64,000 nucleotides of DNA from Drosophila miranda (GCF_003369915.1 NC_046676.1:24428001-24492000), one strand, 5' to 3'; positions 36,101 to 44,584 are shown, numbered from the stretch's first letter. Notes: generated by a model from the sequence alone, not told the origin. Numbers and translations: made by a program.

Positions 36101-37250
36101 CTGCTTCTGCTGCTTCTTATCCAGAAAACTGGAAATGCTATTCGCGCCCTGGGACGCATGGCCACGTTATCGGCCTCGCGAAGGAACTCAGCCATCGCAA
36201 TGGGAGCCCTGAACAGTCCGCGACCCTCAATCTCGGGCCTGGGTATGCTGAGTGCCGCCAGCGCCCTGGTCAGTACTGTGAGCACGCAAATGACATCTCT
36301 GCACGAGGAGGAGGATGACTTCAGTGTTGAAATGCCGCACGTGGACAAGCGGTATGCCCACGGAGCCCTGAAGCTGCGCGACAAGTCGCAGTGCAGCGAG
36401 CGCAGCGACTCCGGCTACAGCGAGTGCTCCAACTGCAGCCTGGGGGCGGCCGGCGTCGTGGCCCAGGAGACGCTGCTCCTGTCACTGGCCAAGTCCAAGC
36501 TGGAGCAGATTGCCAAGGCGAGCAGCGGTCCTCTGCCAGTGGTCCTGGACTGTCCTGAGAGTCCTATCACCCTGGAGCTGCCACCCAAAGGCGAAGCCAT
36601 AATGCGCTCCGACTTCACCAACACTATAAAGATGCGGAAAAAGTCGCTGGAGGACAGTGCCATGCGCGAGAAGCCGAAGCTGCATGCCAAGCCCCTGTGC
36701 GAGTCCTCCAAGCTGAAGGTGTCCCAGTTGAAGGACAAATTCCAGCAGACCAAAATCGCTTCCGCTGCTGCTAACAAACCCAAGCTTGCCCTAGAGCCCA
36801 ACAAGATCACCAAGGTCGCCAGCGTGGGGCGCATCCCTCGAAGTAACTCCCATCTGAACCTTAAAGCTTTGATCCATGACTAACTCATGTACTTTTTCTC
36901 CATATATGCTAGCAGAAGAGCCAGGGAAAGCCGGAAGCAGTAACAGCAACTCTACTAAAGCTAAATCCGCTCAAACCCGATCCATGCCTAGTTCACCGCT
37001 GCCTCAGCGTGCCGCCACACCGACGCGGCTGATGAGCCAACGTGTCCGTGAGGCGACCGAGCGTCTTTCCCAACAGCACACTGTGGCCAGCGCTCAACGG
37101 CACAACGGCAATGGCAATGGCAATGGCAATGGGATCACTAACGGCAACAGCAATGGCAACGGTAATGGAAACGTCCCAGAGAGCAGCCGAGAGTCACGTG
37201 CGCGACGTCTCATCAATAGATTCAACGAAACGAAACATATCACGTCCTAG
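1..37250 (+). CDS. Strn-Mlck: Stretchin-MLCK gene (giant muscle Ig/Fn3 protein and kinase), 5' end outside window
   Basis: This gene encodes a titin/MLCK-family protein: many Ig domains, helical rods, Fn3 domains and a C-terminal myosin-light-chain-kinase-type kinase, expected at muscle sarcomeres. The coding exons I can join by frame and GT-AG sites are 1-137 (partial), 197-15130, 16223-17876 (alternative start), 17980-18762, 18978-19757, 20014-21648, 21874-22596, 22670-23413, 23559-24266, 24343-24515, 24723-24749 (alternative end), 24918-25005, 25664-26984, 27048-27180, 28308-28476, 30256-30301, 30363-31237, 31293-31710, 31871-32261, 33518-33835, 34321-34595, 34674-35198, 35273-35614, 35678-35779, 35834-36011, 36125-36883 and possibly 36916-37250. 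Phases match at every junction. The order of domains and neighbouring Cyp4aa1 support the name. Which exon combinations are really used is inferred. Confidence 0.95.
197..15130 (+). CDS. Strn-Mlck: Strn-Mlck giant exon: Ig domains, helical rod and 65-residue KEQ repeat arrays
   Basis: A single uninterrupted exon of 14,934 bases (4,978 codons). In order it holds Ig (197-450), Ig (505-795) and a third Ig (796-1060) that closely resembles the first. Next come an acidic/Ser-rich linker with basic clusters such as RKRKKSR and KRKKSKK (1060-1900), a long predicted helical region (1970-5700), helical modules (about 4850-5300, 6061-6660 and 11620-12220) and two arrays of a Lys/Glu/Gln repeat (6901-11355 and 12460-14515). 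A fourth Ig (14800-15090) ends it. The donor GTAAGT at 15131 is phase 1 and fits the acceptor at 17980. The repeats resemble single-alpha-helix or extensible rod sequence. Large hydrophobic antisense frames across them are shadows of the repeat. Confidence 0.95.
6061..7485 (+). repeat. Copy A of a ~1.4 kb near-identical intra-exon duplication
   Basis: This stretch is almost identical to 11620-13044, at a fixed offset of 5,559 bases. By eye I found about nine substitutions, for example GTAGCC/GTAACC near 6111 and GCTGAACTC/GCTAAACTC near 6853. Sequence just upstream (5985-6060) is recognisably homologous but much more diverged. It covers a helical domain and the first three repeat units. Confidence 0.9.
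6901..11355 (+). repeat. Array 1: 23 tandem 195-bp coding repeats
   Basis: Counting the recurring start of the unit (AAACAACTGGATGA and close variants), units begin at 6901 and then every 195 bases to 10411, then at 10591, 10786, 10966 and 11161. That is 23 units; a diverged 24th begins near 11356. Two units (starting 10411 and 10786) are 180 bases because they lack 15 bases, so QTE runs straight into MAQK. The unit encodes 65 residues, mainly K, E, Q, A, D and S, such as [18 protein letters not shown]. Some units form higher-order copies: those at 7096 and 7291 match those at 8071 and 8266 (975 bases apart), and a [13 protein letters not shown] type recurs near 8780, 9170 and 9365. Confidence 0.95.
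11620..13044 (+). repeat. Copy B of the ~1.4 kb near-identical intra-exon duplication
   Basis: Partner of 6061-7485, in direct orientation and in the same reading frame. It encodes the same helical module ([22 protein letters not shown] and onward) followed by the first units of array 2. The near identity inside and the divergence just outside point to recent duplication or gene conversion. Confidence 0.9.
12460..14515 (+). repeat. Array 2: 11 tandem 195-bp coding repeats
   Basis: The same unit as array 1. Units start at 12460, 12655, 12850, 13045, 13240, 13435, 13630, 13825, 13993, 14188 and 14383. The 13825 unit is 168 bases, having lost nine residues around [10 protein letters not shown]. 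The first three units are near-identical to the start of array 1. Later units are more diverged, with substitutions such as [13 protein letters not shown], and the last decays into non-repeat sequence before the terminal Ig domain. Confidence 0.93.
15131..16222 (+). other. Strn-Mlck intron and 5' flank of the internal promoter
   Basis: No coding frame is convincing here. The sequence is AT-rich. It contains three copies of ATTTAAATAGA near 15702, 15718 and 15822, and runs into a TATA box at 16113. It probably holds the control region of the internal Strn-Mlck promoter; that function is inferred from position only. Confidence 0.5.
16113..16121 (+). promoter_or_regulatory. TATA box of the internal Strn-Mlck promoter
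   Basis: TATATAAAG-type sequence about 100 bases upstream of the ATG at 16223. It would place transcription start near 16145 and leave a short 5' leader with no upstream ATG close to it. The match and spacing are good; the start site itself is predicted. Confidence 0.55.
16223..17876 (+). CDS. Strn-Mlck: Strn-Mlck alternative first coding exon (MGETDGD start) with one Ig domain
   Basis: The exon begins with ATG at 16223, preceded by CAATAAAA and a stop-rich leader. The N-terminus is rich in S-T-P-x-x-G-R-S motifs ([12 protein letters not shown], then [13 protein letters not shown]), which resemble phosphorylatable or unstructured head sequence. A long acidic/basic, E-K-rich region follows (16700-17400), then a complete Ig domain (17560-17835) with the cysteines in RLACAVDG and YSCVIS. 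It ends IQYIK before donor GTATAT at 17877, phase 1, and joins the acceptor at 17979 to read [10 protein letters not shown]. The giant exon ends in the same phase, so the two exons are alternative N-terminal modules for the same downstream chain. Confidence 0.9.
17980..24749 (+). CDS. Strn-Mlck: Strn-Mlck Ig-domain chain, with the short exon that ends the stretchin form
   Basis: Exons 17980-18762, 18978-19757, 20014-21648, 21874-22596, 22670-23413 and 23559-24266 each start with a D/E-x-Y-H/S/D-type motif and end after an F-x-x-x-I-(K/R) stretch. All are phase 1 at both ends. Most carry two Ig domains joined by a charged linker; 20014-21648 carries four. Exons 24343-24515 and 24723-24749 follow; the last encodes IKIPKKKE and a TAA stop, with AATAAA overlapping the stop. 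A transcript using it would give an Ig-only protein without kinase. Each Ig has the usual W-x-K/R-D and Y-x-C signatures. Splice junctions were checked base by base. Confidence 0.92.
24918..25005 (+). CDS. Strn-Mlck: Strn-Mlck bridging exon linking the Ig chain to the kinase half
   Basis: An 88-base exon after a TATAG acceptor and before GTGAGT. It reads [16 protein letters not shown]... to SYFR and enters in phase 0, as exon 24343-24515 requires. It leaves in phase 1, matching the acceptor at 25663, so the joined protein reads YFRDPPGCIS. It is therefore the alternative to the stop exon at 24723-24749. The region 25006-25663 is intron with no supported gene. Confidence 0.8.
25664..33835 (+). 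CDS. Strn-Mlck: Strn-Mlck Fn3 and Ig domains upstream of the kinase
   Basis: Exon 25664-26984 encodes one Fn3 domain ([22 protein letters not shown]) and three Ig domains. Exons 27048-27180 and 28308-28476 together encode one split Ig. A 46-base microexon at 30256-30301 ([16 protein letters not shown]) links to 30363-31237, which has two Ig domains around an [15 protein letters not shown] linker. Exons 31293-31710, 31871-32261 and 33518-33835 carry further, less regular Ig-like segments. Phases are 2, 0, 1, 2, 1, 2, 0 and 0 in order, and all agree. The intron 28477-30255 contains a separate minus-strand gene. Weak Ig signatures in 31871-33835 make exact domain edges uncertain. Confidence 0.88.
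27181..28307 (+). other. Strn-Mlck intron with GGCA microsatellite
   Basis: Nothing coding is supported in this 1.1 kb intron, which separates the two halves of one Ig domain. It includes a short (GGCA)n run at 27976-28003 and A-rich tracts near 27900. Confidence 0.6.
28555..30046 (-). CDS. SWIM-finger/YqaJ-type nuclease gene nested in a Strn-Mlck intron
   Basis: Three exons on the minus strand: 30046-29910, 29852-29659 and 29594-28555 (456 residues). Phases 2 and 1 agree at both junctions. The N-terminal half has CSRC...EMCPH, a C-x2-C...C-x-H cluster like a SWIM zinc finger. The C-terminal half has a YqaJ/lambda-exonuclease (PD-(D/E)xK) fold signature: [21 protein letters not shown], then [10 protein letters not shown], with the Asp of ATPDG and the Glu and Lys of VEIK as metal-site residues. 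Family members are DNA nucleases related to phage recombination exonucleases; the role in flies is not known to me. The start at 30046 is the first in-frame ATG after the promoter motif. It lies wholly inside the host intron 28477-30255, on the opposite strand. Confidence 0.85.
30111..30121 (-). promoter_or_regulatory. Motif 1 core promoter of the nested nuclease gene
   Basis: On the minus strand the sequence is CGGTCACACTG, an exact match to the Drosophila core element Motif 1 (YGGTCACACTR, bound by M1BP), found near start sites of broadly expressed genes. It lies 65 bases upstream of the ATG at 30046 and has no TATA box. This supports a separate, ubiquitous-type promoter inside the muscle gene. 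Confidence 0.75.
32262..33517 (+). other. Strn-Mlck intron, no gene seen
   Basis: This 1.26 kb intron separates exon 31871-32261 from 33518-33835. I see only short chance frames and a patch of repeated GGAAATGGAAATGG-type sequence near 33200. Confidence 0.6.
34321..36883 (+). CDS. Strn-Mlck: Strn-Mlck C-terminal Fn3, MLCK-type kinase and calmodulin-binding tail
   Basis: Exons 34321-34595, 34674-35198, 35273-35614, 35678-35779, 35834-36011 and 36125-36883. An Fn3 domain ([11 protein letters not shown] to [13 protein letters not shown]) precedes a protein kinase with the glycine loop GKGRFGIVY, the ATP lysine in LAAKVIK, the catalytic loop [11 protein letters not shown], and [12 protein letters not shown] in place of HRD is usual for MLCK and titin kinases. 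After the kinase, [16 protein letters not shown] matches the autoinhibitory/calmodulin-binding segment of smooth-muscle MLCK. The kinase should phosphorylate myosin regulatory light chain under Ca2+/calmodulin control, by family analogy. The last exon runs to TAA at 36881, ending LNLKALIHD. Confidence 0.95.
36916..37250 (+). CDS. Strn-Mlck: Possible alternative last coding exon of Strn-Mlck
   Basis: An open frame with coding-like composition reads [18 protein letters not shown]..., includes a run of (GN) repeats, and ends [11 protein letters not shown] before TAG at 37250. A GCTAGCAG acceptor precedes 36916 and needs a phase-1 donor. A fitting donor, A|GTAACT, lies at 36843 inside the previous exon, which would replace the tail [13 protein letters not shown]. 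The composition (S/T/N/R-rich) suits a disordered tail. I am not sure the splice is used; the sequence could be 3' UTR. Confidence 0.5.
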
Positions 37251-37658
37251 ATTTATGTCGCATAAACGCCGACGAACATAACTTTATTATTACAGAAATC
37301 ATTTGTTCAGACAAAACCCAGCAGAAAATCTACGAACACTCGAATATAAATATGAATATGAATATGAATATGAATGCGAATGCAATTGCGATTGCGATAG
37401 CGAACACGGGGTTAGAACACCCTCGCCCTCACCCCACACCCCAGCCACAGACACAGCCACACCATAAACACATTATAATACACATCCACACCTCTGATCA
37501 GATCAGGCACTCGCCCAAAACGGGGGTAGGCACTGTACTTAGGCTAGAGGAAGCTAAAAATTTAAATTATTGTATCGATTTATATACATACTTATTTACC
37601 ATACTAATTAAAGTTAATGTAACGAAGAGTTAGCACCTTGTACTCTATAACCTGCAGG
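37251..37658 (+). other. Strn-Mlck 3' UTR, convergent with Cyp4aa1
   Basis: Non-coding stretch between the last possible Strn-Mlck stop (37250) and the Cyp4aa1 stop on the other strand (37659). It holds a (GAATAT)n run at 37348-37373 and ATTAAA at about 37605, a possible polyadenylation signal for Strn-Mlck. The two transcripts must end very close together or overlap. Confidence 0.5.
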
Positions 37659-40600
37659 CTACAGTCCGAAGCAATCGCTGTCGCGGGTCTGCGAGATGGG
37701 ATGATCGCGGGACTTCAGGCGCACCCACAGACCGCCGGAGGCACGCAGAGTGATGCGGTAAGAGACATCGAAGGTGGTCTTGCCGGCCACCGGCAGCAGC
37801 TGGAAGCTGCGCAGCAGTCGCGAGACAATGGTCTTCATCTCCATGATGGCGAACCGATTGCCAATGCAGTAGCGCGGCCCGGCGCTGAACGGAATGAAGG
37901 CGTACGGGTGGCGGTCCTTAGAGTTCTCTGGAGAAAAACGCTCCGGGTTGAATTTCTCCGGCTCGGGGTAGATGTTGTTCAGGCGGTGGGTGGCATAGGG
38001 GCAGATGAAAATATTGCTACCCGCGGGCAGAGTGTGGTCGCTCAGACGCACCTCCTCGCCCAGCTTGCGGGCAATTAGTGGCACTGTGGGGTAGAGGCGC
38101 AGGGCCTCCTTTATGCACATCTCCAGGTAGCGCATCTCCCGCAGATCACTCATGGTGGGCGCCCGATCGCTGTAGTCGAAGATGCGCTCCAGCTCCTCGT
38201 GGCACTGCTCCTGGCACTCGGCATTCTGGGCCAGCAGGAAGATGGTGAAGGCCACGGCTCCGCCCACAGAGTCCTGCCCGGCCAGCATGAAAGTGCAGGC
38301 CTCGTTGACGATGTCCTGCTCGGTGAAGTCGGCATTGCTCTCCGAGATCTCGATCATGTAGTCCAGCAGACACTTCCGCTCGGCGTTGTTGTTGCCGGTG
38401 TTGGCCAGAATCTCGCGACGAATCTTGATCATCTGGCGGGTGAAGTCGTGGAGGCGCTTCTTCTGATTGAGCTCATCGTTGGCCAACTTCGTCCAGTGGT
38501 AAATGCCATCAAACAGAAGCCAGGGATGTGAGAACCGGGTGGGTATCATGAGTTTGCCCTGCCGAAATGGCGACTCATCGATTTTGACCAGGTCCAAGCC
38601 CTTCTTTTTGATGGGCACACCCAAAACGGCCTCTGTATAAGTTTGTGTGAATCAGTGGACAAAACGAAAAGGAACTGGAATGGAAGACTCACCATTTAAG
38701 ATGTCCACCACACAGTTGTTCACGATGCTGACGATGTTGATGTCAGTGCCTACGGCGGAGGCACCGAGCGACTCGTACAGCGACTGCGAGGCGTCCACAA
38801 AGGTCCCAATGAACTTCTCCAGCAGGCTGAGGTGGAATGCCGGTTGGATGAGCCTGCGGTGGGTGCTCCACTTGAGGCCGCTGCTGGTGATGAGGCCATC
38901 CCCCAGGAAATTATGCATCAGCTGGTAGATGAAGACTTTATTGGTGTGCTTCTGCGAGGACAATATGACCTGCAGATCCTCTGGCTGCAAGACCACAAAG
39001 AAGGGGAAAAAGAGCACCCAGATCCGCACAAGGGATCCATACAAATCGAAGGCCTTGGCTGCTTGATTTCTCATCACTAGGGAGCAGACTATCAATCAGA
39101 GGGAATAACTATAATATTTCATAGTTGAATCTTACAGTCCTTATCCTTGATGAGCAGGCAATTGCCCAGAATGGGCAGCGTTGGCGGACCCGACAGCCGC
39201 AGCGACAGTATGACCGATCTCAGGTACGTGTCCAGATGGGCATAGAACGAGTAGATGCTCAGACTGATGACCAGCAGGGCCAGGATCAAGCATAGCTCCG
39301 TTTTGGTGGCGCGTTCTAGCTGTGGATACAGTCATTCGAGTGTAAAATTGCATAGATCTTTCAATATTATCGTGTTTGGTTTGCCTCTCGGGCTGCCATT
39401 TTCTAGTGTTTGCTTAACCCCCAAGCATCGAAAATTGGCCCTTAAAACTCAGTTCAGCGCGGTGCTCAATCTATTTGGAATATTTGGAATCAAATTAACT
39501 GGTGGACTGCTGGACTTATGTCAGATGCCCTTGCCTCGTGTCGCAAGTAATTTTCAAATACACACACACACTCGCACTTGCAATCGTAATCGTGAGCGCA
39601 ACGAAAGTACAAGTTATGTATCTAAGCACGGTGTAAATTGATTAAGACAACATGGCGTATGGGCGATACTATGTGATGGGATGTTGGGACCGCTGGCATA
39701 TACCCAAAGTACGTGCAGCATTTAAGATTGATTAAATCACTTCAAGGCAGCCTACAGATACGAGTACATTTGTATCTCAAACTCTCGCTCTCTCATCCAC
39801 CATCCACCCTCAGCGCAGTACGTGGTCTGGTCTGGTCTGGTCTGGTCTGGTCTGGTTCGGCTTTGTGTGTGTTTTTTGGGACTTATTTGTGTCAGTGGTG
39901 CAACAGGTTACGATTAGCGGTGGCGGCCAAAACAATAACCAGTCAGTGGCTGGCCAAAAAGATGACAGATGCTAATGATGATCACCAGGCAGGGACAAGT
40001 ATTGTTGGCTTTTTCCCACATGCTACACAATCGGAAACACCTCCCTCGCATCTTGCTGTCACCCTATCCGTCCTCCCAAGAGCTTTGTTCAGTTCTGGGC
40101 TTCAACAATGGGACATACTCGTACATATCCGTAAACGGAGCCGCCTCTTAATGGCTTTAGGCCAACATATCGGTGAGGTTTCATGGCCAACTGCACATCA
40201 TTCGTAAACTGACTTTTATCGCTAATCAACGGTAAGTTGATTGTTTTTAAAAAACAATTAAGAAACAGTTTGCAATTAGATGCACGAAATGATACTGCAC
40301 TGTATTATTCGAAGGACGATAAAAATCAAGGTATTTAGCACATATTTGAGTCCTGTATCGCACAGAAATAGGAAAATCTTAGGAAACCAAAGATTAGGCA
40401 AACATGATTCGAGCAACCGTTTGAGACTTGATTATCCTTCAGATGGGCTTAAAGCCAACGATCCAACATAAAAGGAAACCCGCACCACTTGGCGCCAGGG
40501 AAATAGAAAGTTGTCTGCCCAGTCAATGATATCATGATTTAAGGCCCTCAACGATTACAAAAGTAAGATGCCACATTTTTTATTTTAAATTCTCAGTCAA

Positions 40601-41287
40601 AATATTTGTGATATCTCCAGTAGGAATAGAAGACTGAAATGGTAGGATTCGTCGATGTTTTCATCGAGGCCAACTGATGAGACCCAAAAGGAAGCCATGG
40701 TTTCATCTTAGGATTTAAATTAGATACAAAACGATTTACAATTAGAAGCTTTCAAGGGTAACGTCCGCTAACGCGCTCCCACGCCGCATCACATCACACC
40801 AGCGGAACCGAAACCTCTATTCGATCTTCTTAGAAAATATTTACCCGCCCAATGAAGCATTGCCACTTCTTTCTTTTTTTTGCTTTTTTGGGTGCTTTTT
40901 TGGTACTTTTTTGGGCACGGTAAGATCCGAATCGACGTATCCAGGCGAAGCTGTGTGCAGAACCGAGCTCCCTTGTTTGTCTAAACATTTGGCACTTGAT
41001 CACTAATAAATGCACATCATGATTATTTCTCACTAATTTCATAAATTATCATAATCGTCTTTGAAACGAGACCCAGCCTCAGATACGAGCCAAGTATAGG
41101 CCTTGTTATGGGTCCAACACCTCAAAAAAAATTCCATTTAAAAGCGATACAAGTTGGGAAGGGCAGAAGGTGGGAGATCACGATGAGATAGTCCATAATT
41201 TCTTGCCAATTTCCGTGTCTCCTACTTTTGAATTCTTTTCTTGAAGTACTTTCGATTTATTTCACTCACCACTTTTTCCACAAACAT
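37659..41287 (-). CDS. Cyp4aa1: Cytochrome P450 Cyp4aa1
   Basis: Four exons on the minus strand: 41287-41270 (MFVEKV), 39319-39136, 39076-38693 and 38632-37659, giving 519 residues. A CYP4-family monooxygenase for fatty-acid-like or other lipophilic substrates, anchored in the ER by the N-terminal helix LCLILALLVISLSIYSF. Signatures: proline-rich GPPTLPILGN, I-helix AGQDSVGG (Ser where Thr is usual), ExxR in KEALR, PERF, and heme loop PFSAGPRYCIGNRFA with the Cys ligand. The first coding exon is only 18 bases and lies 1.95 kb upstream. I chose it because the second exon has an in-frame stop before any ATG, the phases fit, and the start agrees with my memory of the D. melanogaster protein. The physiological substrate is unknown to me. 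Confidence 0.92.
39320..41269 (-). other. First intron of Cyp4aa1
   Basis: A 1.95 kb intron with no supported gene. It carries a TGGTC pentamer repeat (39823-39856) and T/A-rich stretches. Its size relative to the other introns (about 60 bases) makes it the likely place for control elements, but I see no specific site. Confidence 0.5.
39823..39856. repeat. TGGTC pentanucleotide microsatellite
   Basis: About six tandem copies of TGGTC in the first intron of Cyp4aa1. Confidence 0.9.
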
Positions 41288-42801
41288 TTTAATCTTTTCC
41301 TTTTCAAGTTCTTTTACTCAATTTTCTTCAACACGTGAATCATATGAATCACATAGAAGTGATCTCTTTTGGTAGAGTCCTTGCCGCCGACACTCCGTGT
41401 AACTGGCTTTTTTGCGGCTTTATTATGTATCCCGTCACAGCTGTCGACAGTTGAGCTTCAAATGCGGGATCTCCAGCGGGACGGCTTCTACTTATAACCG
41501 ATTTGGTTCGATCAAGCTCGGCTTTCGAGTACACATCACACACCGCACTGTGCCGAAAAAAGACGCACAAAATACTCGTAGTCGTACCTTCAATGGCGTG
41601 CGCGTACGTGAGCCGGGAGGGGGCAAATATTGTAGGTAGTAATTGCTAACTAGTCGGCTCTTGAAGTGCTAAGTAGCTAGAAGTGGAAATAATGCTGGCT
41701 GCGAGTTAGTCAAGTGGCATGCCAATCAATTAACCATTTTTTCAATCTTTGTTTTCTCTTGATATTGCCCGATACAATAGCCATATTTATGGGAACAAAC
41801 ACATCCCAACATATCCCTATGGTACACATTTCAGCGACTCTTCAGAGCTGGTTTTTGCCAATTTACTGCGTACCAAGATTACACAATGTGGGATATAAGG
41901 AGTAGACGTAGACCCTCAAGCTAATGGCAAAGGTGAGTCGCGTGTCGCTAAAAAGCACTTAGGGCTCTAGCACAGTCCCAAGCACAGCCTCCGTAAGGGT
42001 TCCCTGCCAGTTGTAGCCGCCTAGCAGTTAAATCAATTAATTTTATTTACATATTCCTAAGAATTTGCATAGCATTAAGCTTTGAGCTTTTAACGTCATT
42101 ATAAATGCCCAACAGATAAATATTCGGGAATCATTTCCGCGAAAAACCAATTTGAACAATTCATTTGTGCTACCATTTTAGGCAAATAATTTTATTATAA
42201 ACTCGTATCTAAACAAAGCATATTCTAACTTCTTGTTCATTTCTTCAAAGAATTCCCAGTAATTCCACATTCGTAATAATCGTTTTTGAAATCCGCTCCG
42301 CTACCCTTTTTTCAATCGTTTTCTTTGAATCATACAACAATCATTATGATTACCGCCTTGATTGGACTATCGCCTCTTGTGTTGCTTTCCACGTTACTAA
42401 GTTAATATTATTTAAATCTCTGCTTAGGCTAGTCGCTCGCCTCTTATCTGTTTCTTGGTTCCACCAAAGATTACAAGGCTAGCGGAGACCCAGACATCTT
42501 CGTCAGCGCCAGGGTAAAGTGCGATGAAGAAAAAAATAGGGCCGTGACTCAAGCAAAAAGTTCGCTGATAATCCCCTTTAGGCTCCTTCCCATATCATTG
42601 TTTTGGCTTATTGTAGAAAGGTCTTTAGAAGACTACCGACCAGCACAGCGCTGTTTATAATGGATATAAAACACACATGTGGCAGTGGGTCCTATAAACT
42701 TTACTATATCGAAGCTACATTTTATGGAAATCCAAAATTGCTATCGGAGGATGATCGCGATATTCCCGGTTTTGGCCTGCGATAAGAAGAAGGTAGACGT
42801 C
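41288..42801. other. Intergenic region between Cyp4aa1 and the trypsin gene
   Basis: The two genes are divergent. On the minus strand a TTATAAG sequence near 41493 could be the Cyp4aa1 TATA box, about 200 bases upstream of its ATG. Short frames here have no recognisable domain. I see no RNA gene. Confidence 0.4.
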
Positions 42802-42810
42802 TATATAAAA
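42781..42810 (+). promoter_or_regulatory. Trypsin gene promoter: GATAAG and TATATAAAA
   Basis: TATATAAAA (42802-42810) lies about 40 bases upstream of the trypsin ATG, leaving a very short leader. A GATAAG site lies just upstream (42781-42786). GATA sites next to TATA boxes are common in insect midgut protease genes, so gut expression is a reasonable guess, not shown. Confidence 0.6.
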
Positions 42811-42850
42811 CCCGAGAGTCGAACGATTTTACTGCTTTAAACTGTGCAAA

Positions 42851-43633
42851 ATGTCGGTGCGCTTGGGACTTATTCTTGTGGGCCTGCTGTCCCTAGTAGC
42901 CCTCAGCCGATCCGCCTTCGTCAGCACCCACATCGTAGGTGGGGACCTGGCGGACATTTCGGACTTCCCCTACCAGGTGTCGGTTCGCCTGGAGACGTAC
43001 ATGCTGCTCCACATCTGCGGCGGCAGCATCTACGCGCCCAATGTGGTGCTAACTGCCGCCCACTGCATAAAGGGACGTTACGCTTCGTACATTCGCATCG
43101 TGTCAGGACAGAACTCGATTGCCGATCTGGATGAGATGGGCGTGAAGGTCAGCAAACTGATCTATCACAGTGGCTACAACAAGAAGACCTATGTGAACGA
43201 CATTGGCTTGATCATAACCCGAGAGCCACTGGAGTACTCGGGCCTCGTGCAGCCCATACCCTTGGCATTGGAGGCCCCACCATCGGGAGCACATGCTGTT
43301 GTCAGCGGATGGGGCAAGCGTACCGAGGAGGACGAGGCGTTGCCCGCCTTGTTGCGTGCCGTGGAGCTAGAAATTGTCGACCGAAGTGCATGCGGCGATC
43401 AATATCTGACCAAGGATTACACCATCACCGAGGAAATGCTGTGTGCCGGCTACTTGGAGGGTGGAAAGGACTCCTGCAATGGTGACTCCGGTGGGCCATT
43501 GGCTGTGGATGGTGTGTTGGTGGGCATCGTTTCGTGGGGTGTTGGCTGTGGCCGGGAAGGATTTCCCGGAGTGTACACTAGTATCACTTCACACATACAA
43601 TGGATCGAAGAACAGGCCGCACCCTACCTCTAA
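42851..43633 (+). CDS. Secreted trypsin-like serine protease
   Basis: A single-exon S1 (chymotrypsin-fold) protease of 260 residues. The signal peptide is LGLILVGLLSLVALSRSA. The mature enzyme starts IVGGD. Catalytic residues are His in TAAHC, Asp in NDIGLI and Ser in GDSGGP. Asp in GKDSCNGDSGGP sits at the trypsin S1-pocket position (189), and the glycines of SWGVGC keep the pocket open, so cleavage after Lys/Arg is expected. The activation site reads S-T-H|IVGG, with His rather than Arg/Lys before the cut. The protein is likely the ortholog of D. melanogaster CG8299, which I recall as a neighbour of Cyp4aa1; that link is from memory. AATAAATAAA follows near 43715. The start is the first ATG after the TATA box. 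Confidence 0.93.
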   Translation: MSVRLGLILVGLLSLVALSRSAFVSTHIVGGDLADISDFPYQVSVRLETYMLLHICGGSIYAPNVVLTAAHCIKGRYASYIRIVSGQNSIADLDEMGVKVSKLIYHSGYNKKTYVNDIGLIITREPLEYSGLVQPIPLALEAPPSGAHAVVSGWGKRTEEDEALPALLRAVELEIVDRSACGDQYLTKDYTITEEMLCAGYLEGGKDSCNGDSGGPLAVDGVLVGIVSWGVGCGREGFPGVYTSITSHIQWIEEQAAPYL

Positions 43634-44573
43634 ATTTTAGAGAAGAGCTGAAGAGCTGCAACCGAACAAAATAACCGAACAAATTATTTAAACATTATTA
43701 ATTATCATACCTATAATAAATAAAAAATGAGCATTTAAGTGTGGAAATTGTTTAATTTTAAGGCTGTATGGAAAATCAAATTCGATTTGAAATGTAACGT
43801 ACTTTTATACTAGTCAGTACTAGTACTAGTACTTGGAAAAAGGATATTATAAAATTGAGAAAATGTTTGTCATCTAAGACGTCAATATATGCAGAAACTA
43901 GTCAATTTTTAATTTAAGGCTATTTAAAATATATTTTGGTTGTTTTTCTGACAGGGACCAAGAATAGGTATCGGGATCGGTATATCTATATAAATATATA
44001 CATATATCAAAAAACAGAATTTTAATGTTAATTAAATGAAATATGGTATAAATATGTCCATACTCGTAGCAACAATACTCGTAGTCCAGCAACAATAACG
44101 TAACATTCCAGGCAAACTTACATTCCATTCAGTACTCTCTTAAGTTTTTGTGCTTTGACTATGTATATTTGCTTAAACCTTTTTTGGAAGAAATTAAATA
44201 AAAGGGAGTAATTAAACTTAACATATCTTGTTGAAAATTAATCTATCAATGCCATGACATTATGCGGGCAGCGCCGAGGGTTCTATCTAGCTAGTAATAT
44301 TCGACGGAATATCAAAAACGAGGATTATGGCTTCCAAGCCTTACCGGAGATAGATTAACCCATTGTAGACCAGAGGTTTTTTTAATATATCACCGAAAAT
44401 GAAAAAATCATTTTAGCGAAGTTCAGGTGAAAGAATTCGTGTGTTTTTAAGTTTAGAAGAAAGATGGCATGGATCTACAAGAAAAATGTGCATTCAGTAA
44501 TATTTTCCGCCATATACCTCAAGTCGTTGAACTGTTTAAATACGGGGGGCCTAAGCGGGCTAAGCCTGATCTA
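43634..44573. other. Intergenic region downstream of the trypsin gene
   Basis: AT-rich sequence holding the trypsin 3' UTR and a poly(A) signal (about 43715), a short (AGTACT) repeat near 43813-43836, and no coding frame with recognisable features. Confidence 0.6.
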
Positions 44574-44584
44574 CGGTCACACTG
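44574..44584 (+). promoter_or_regulatory. Motif 1 core promoter of Ars2
   Basis: CGGTCACACTG, an exact Drosophila Motif 1 (M1BP) site, on the same strand as Ars2. A possible 5' UTR intron runs from a GTTAGT donor near 44639 to a TTTCAG acceptor at 44990, placing the leader exon right after this motif. Confidence 0.75.

Noticed and set aside
37638..38531. Plus-strand frames opposite Cyp4aa1
   Set aside because: The minus strand encodes the P450 heme and ExxR motifs; the plus frames show no features.
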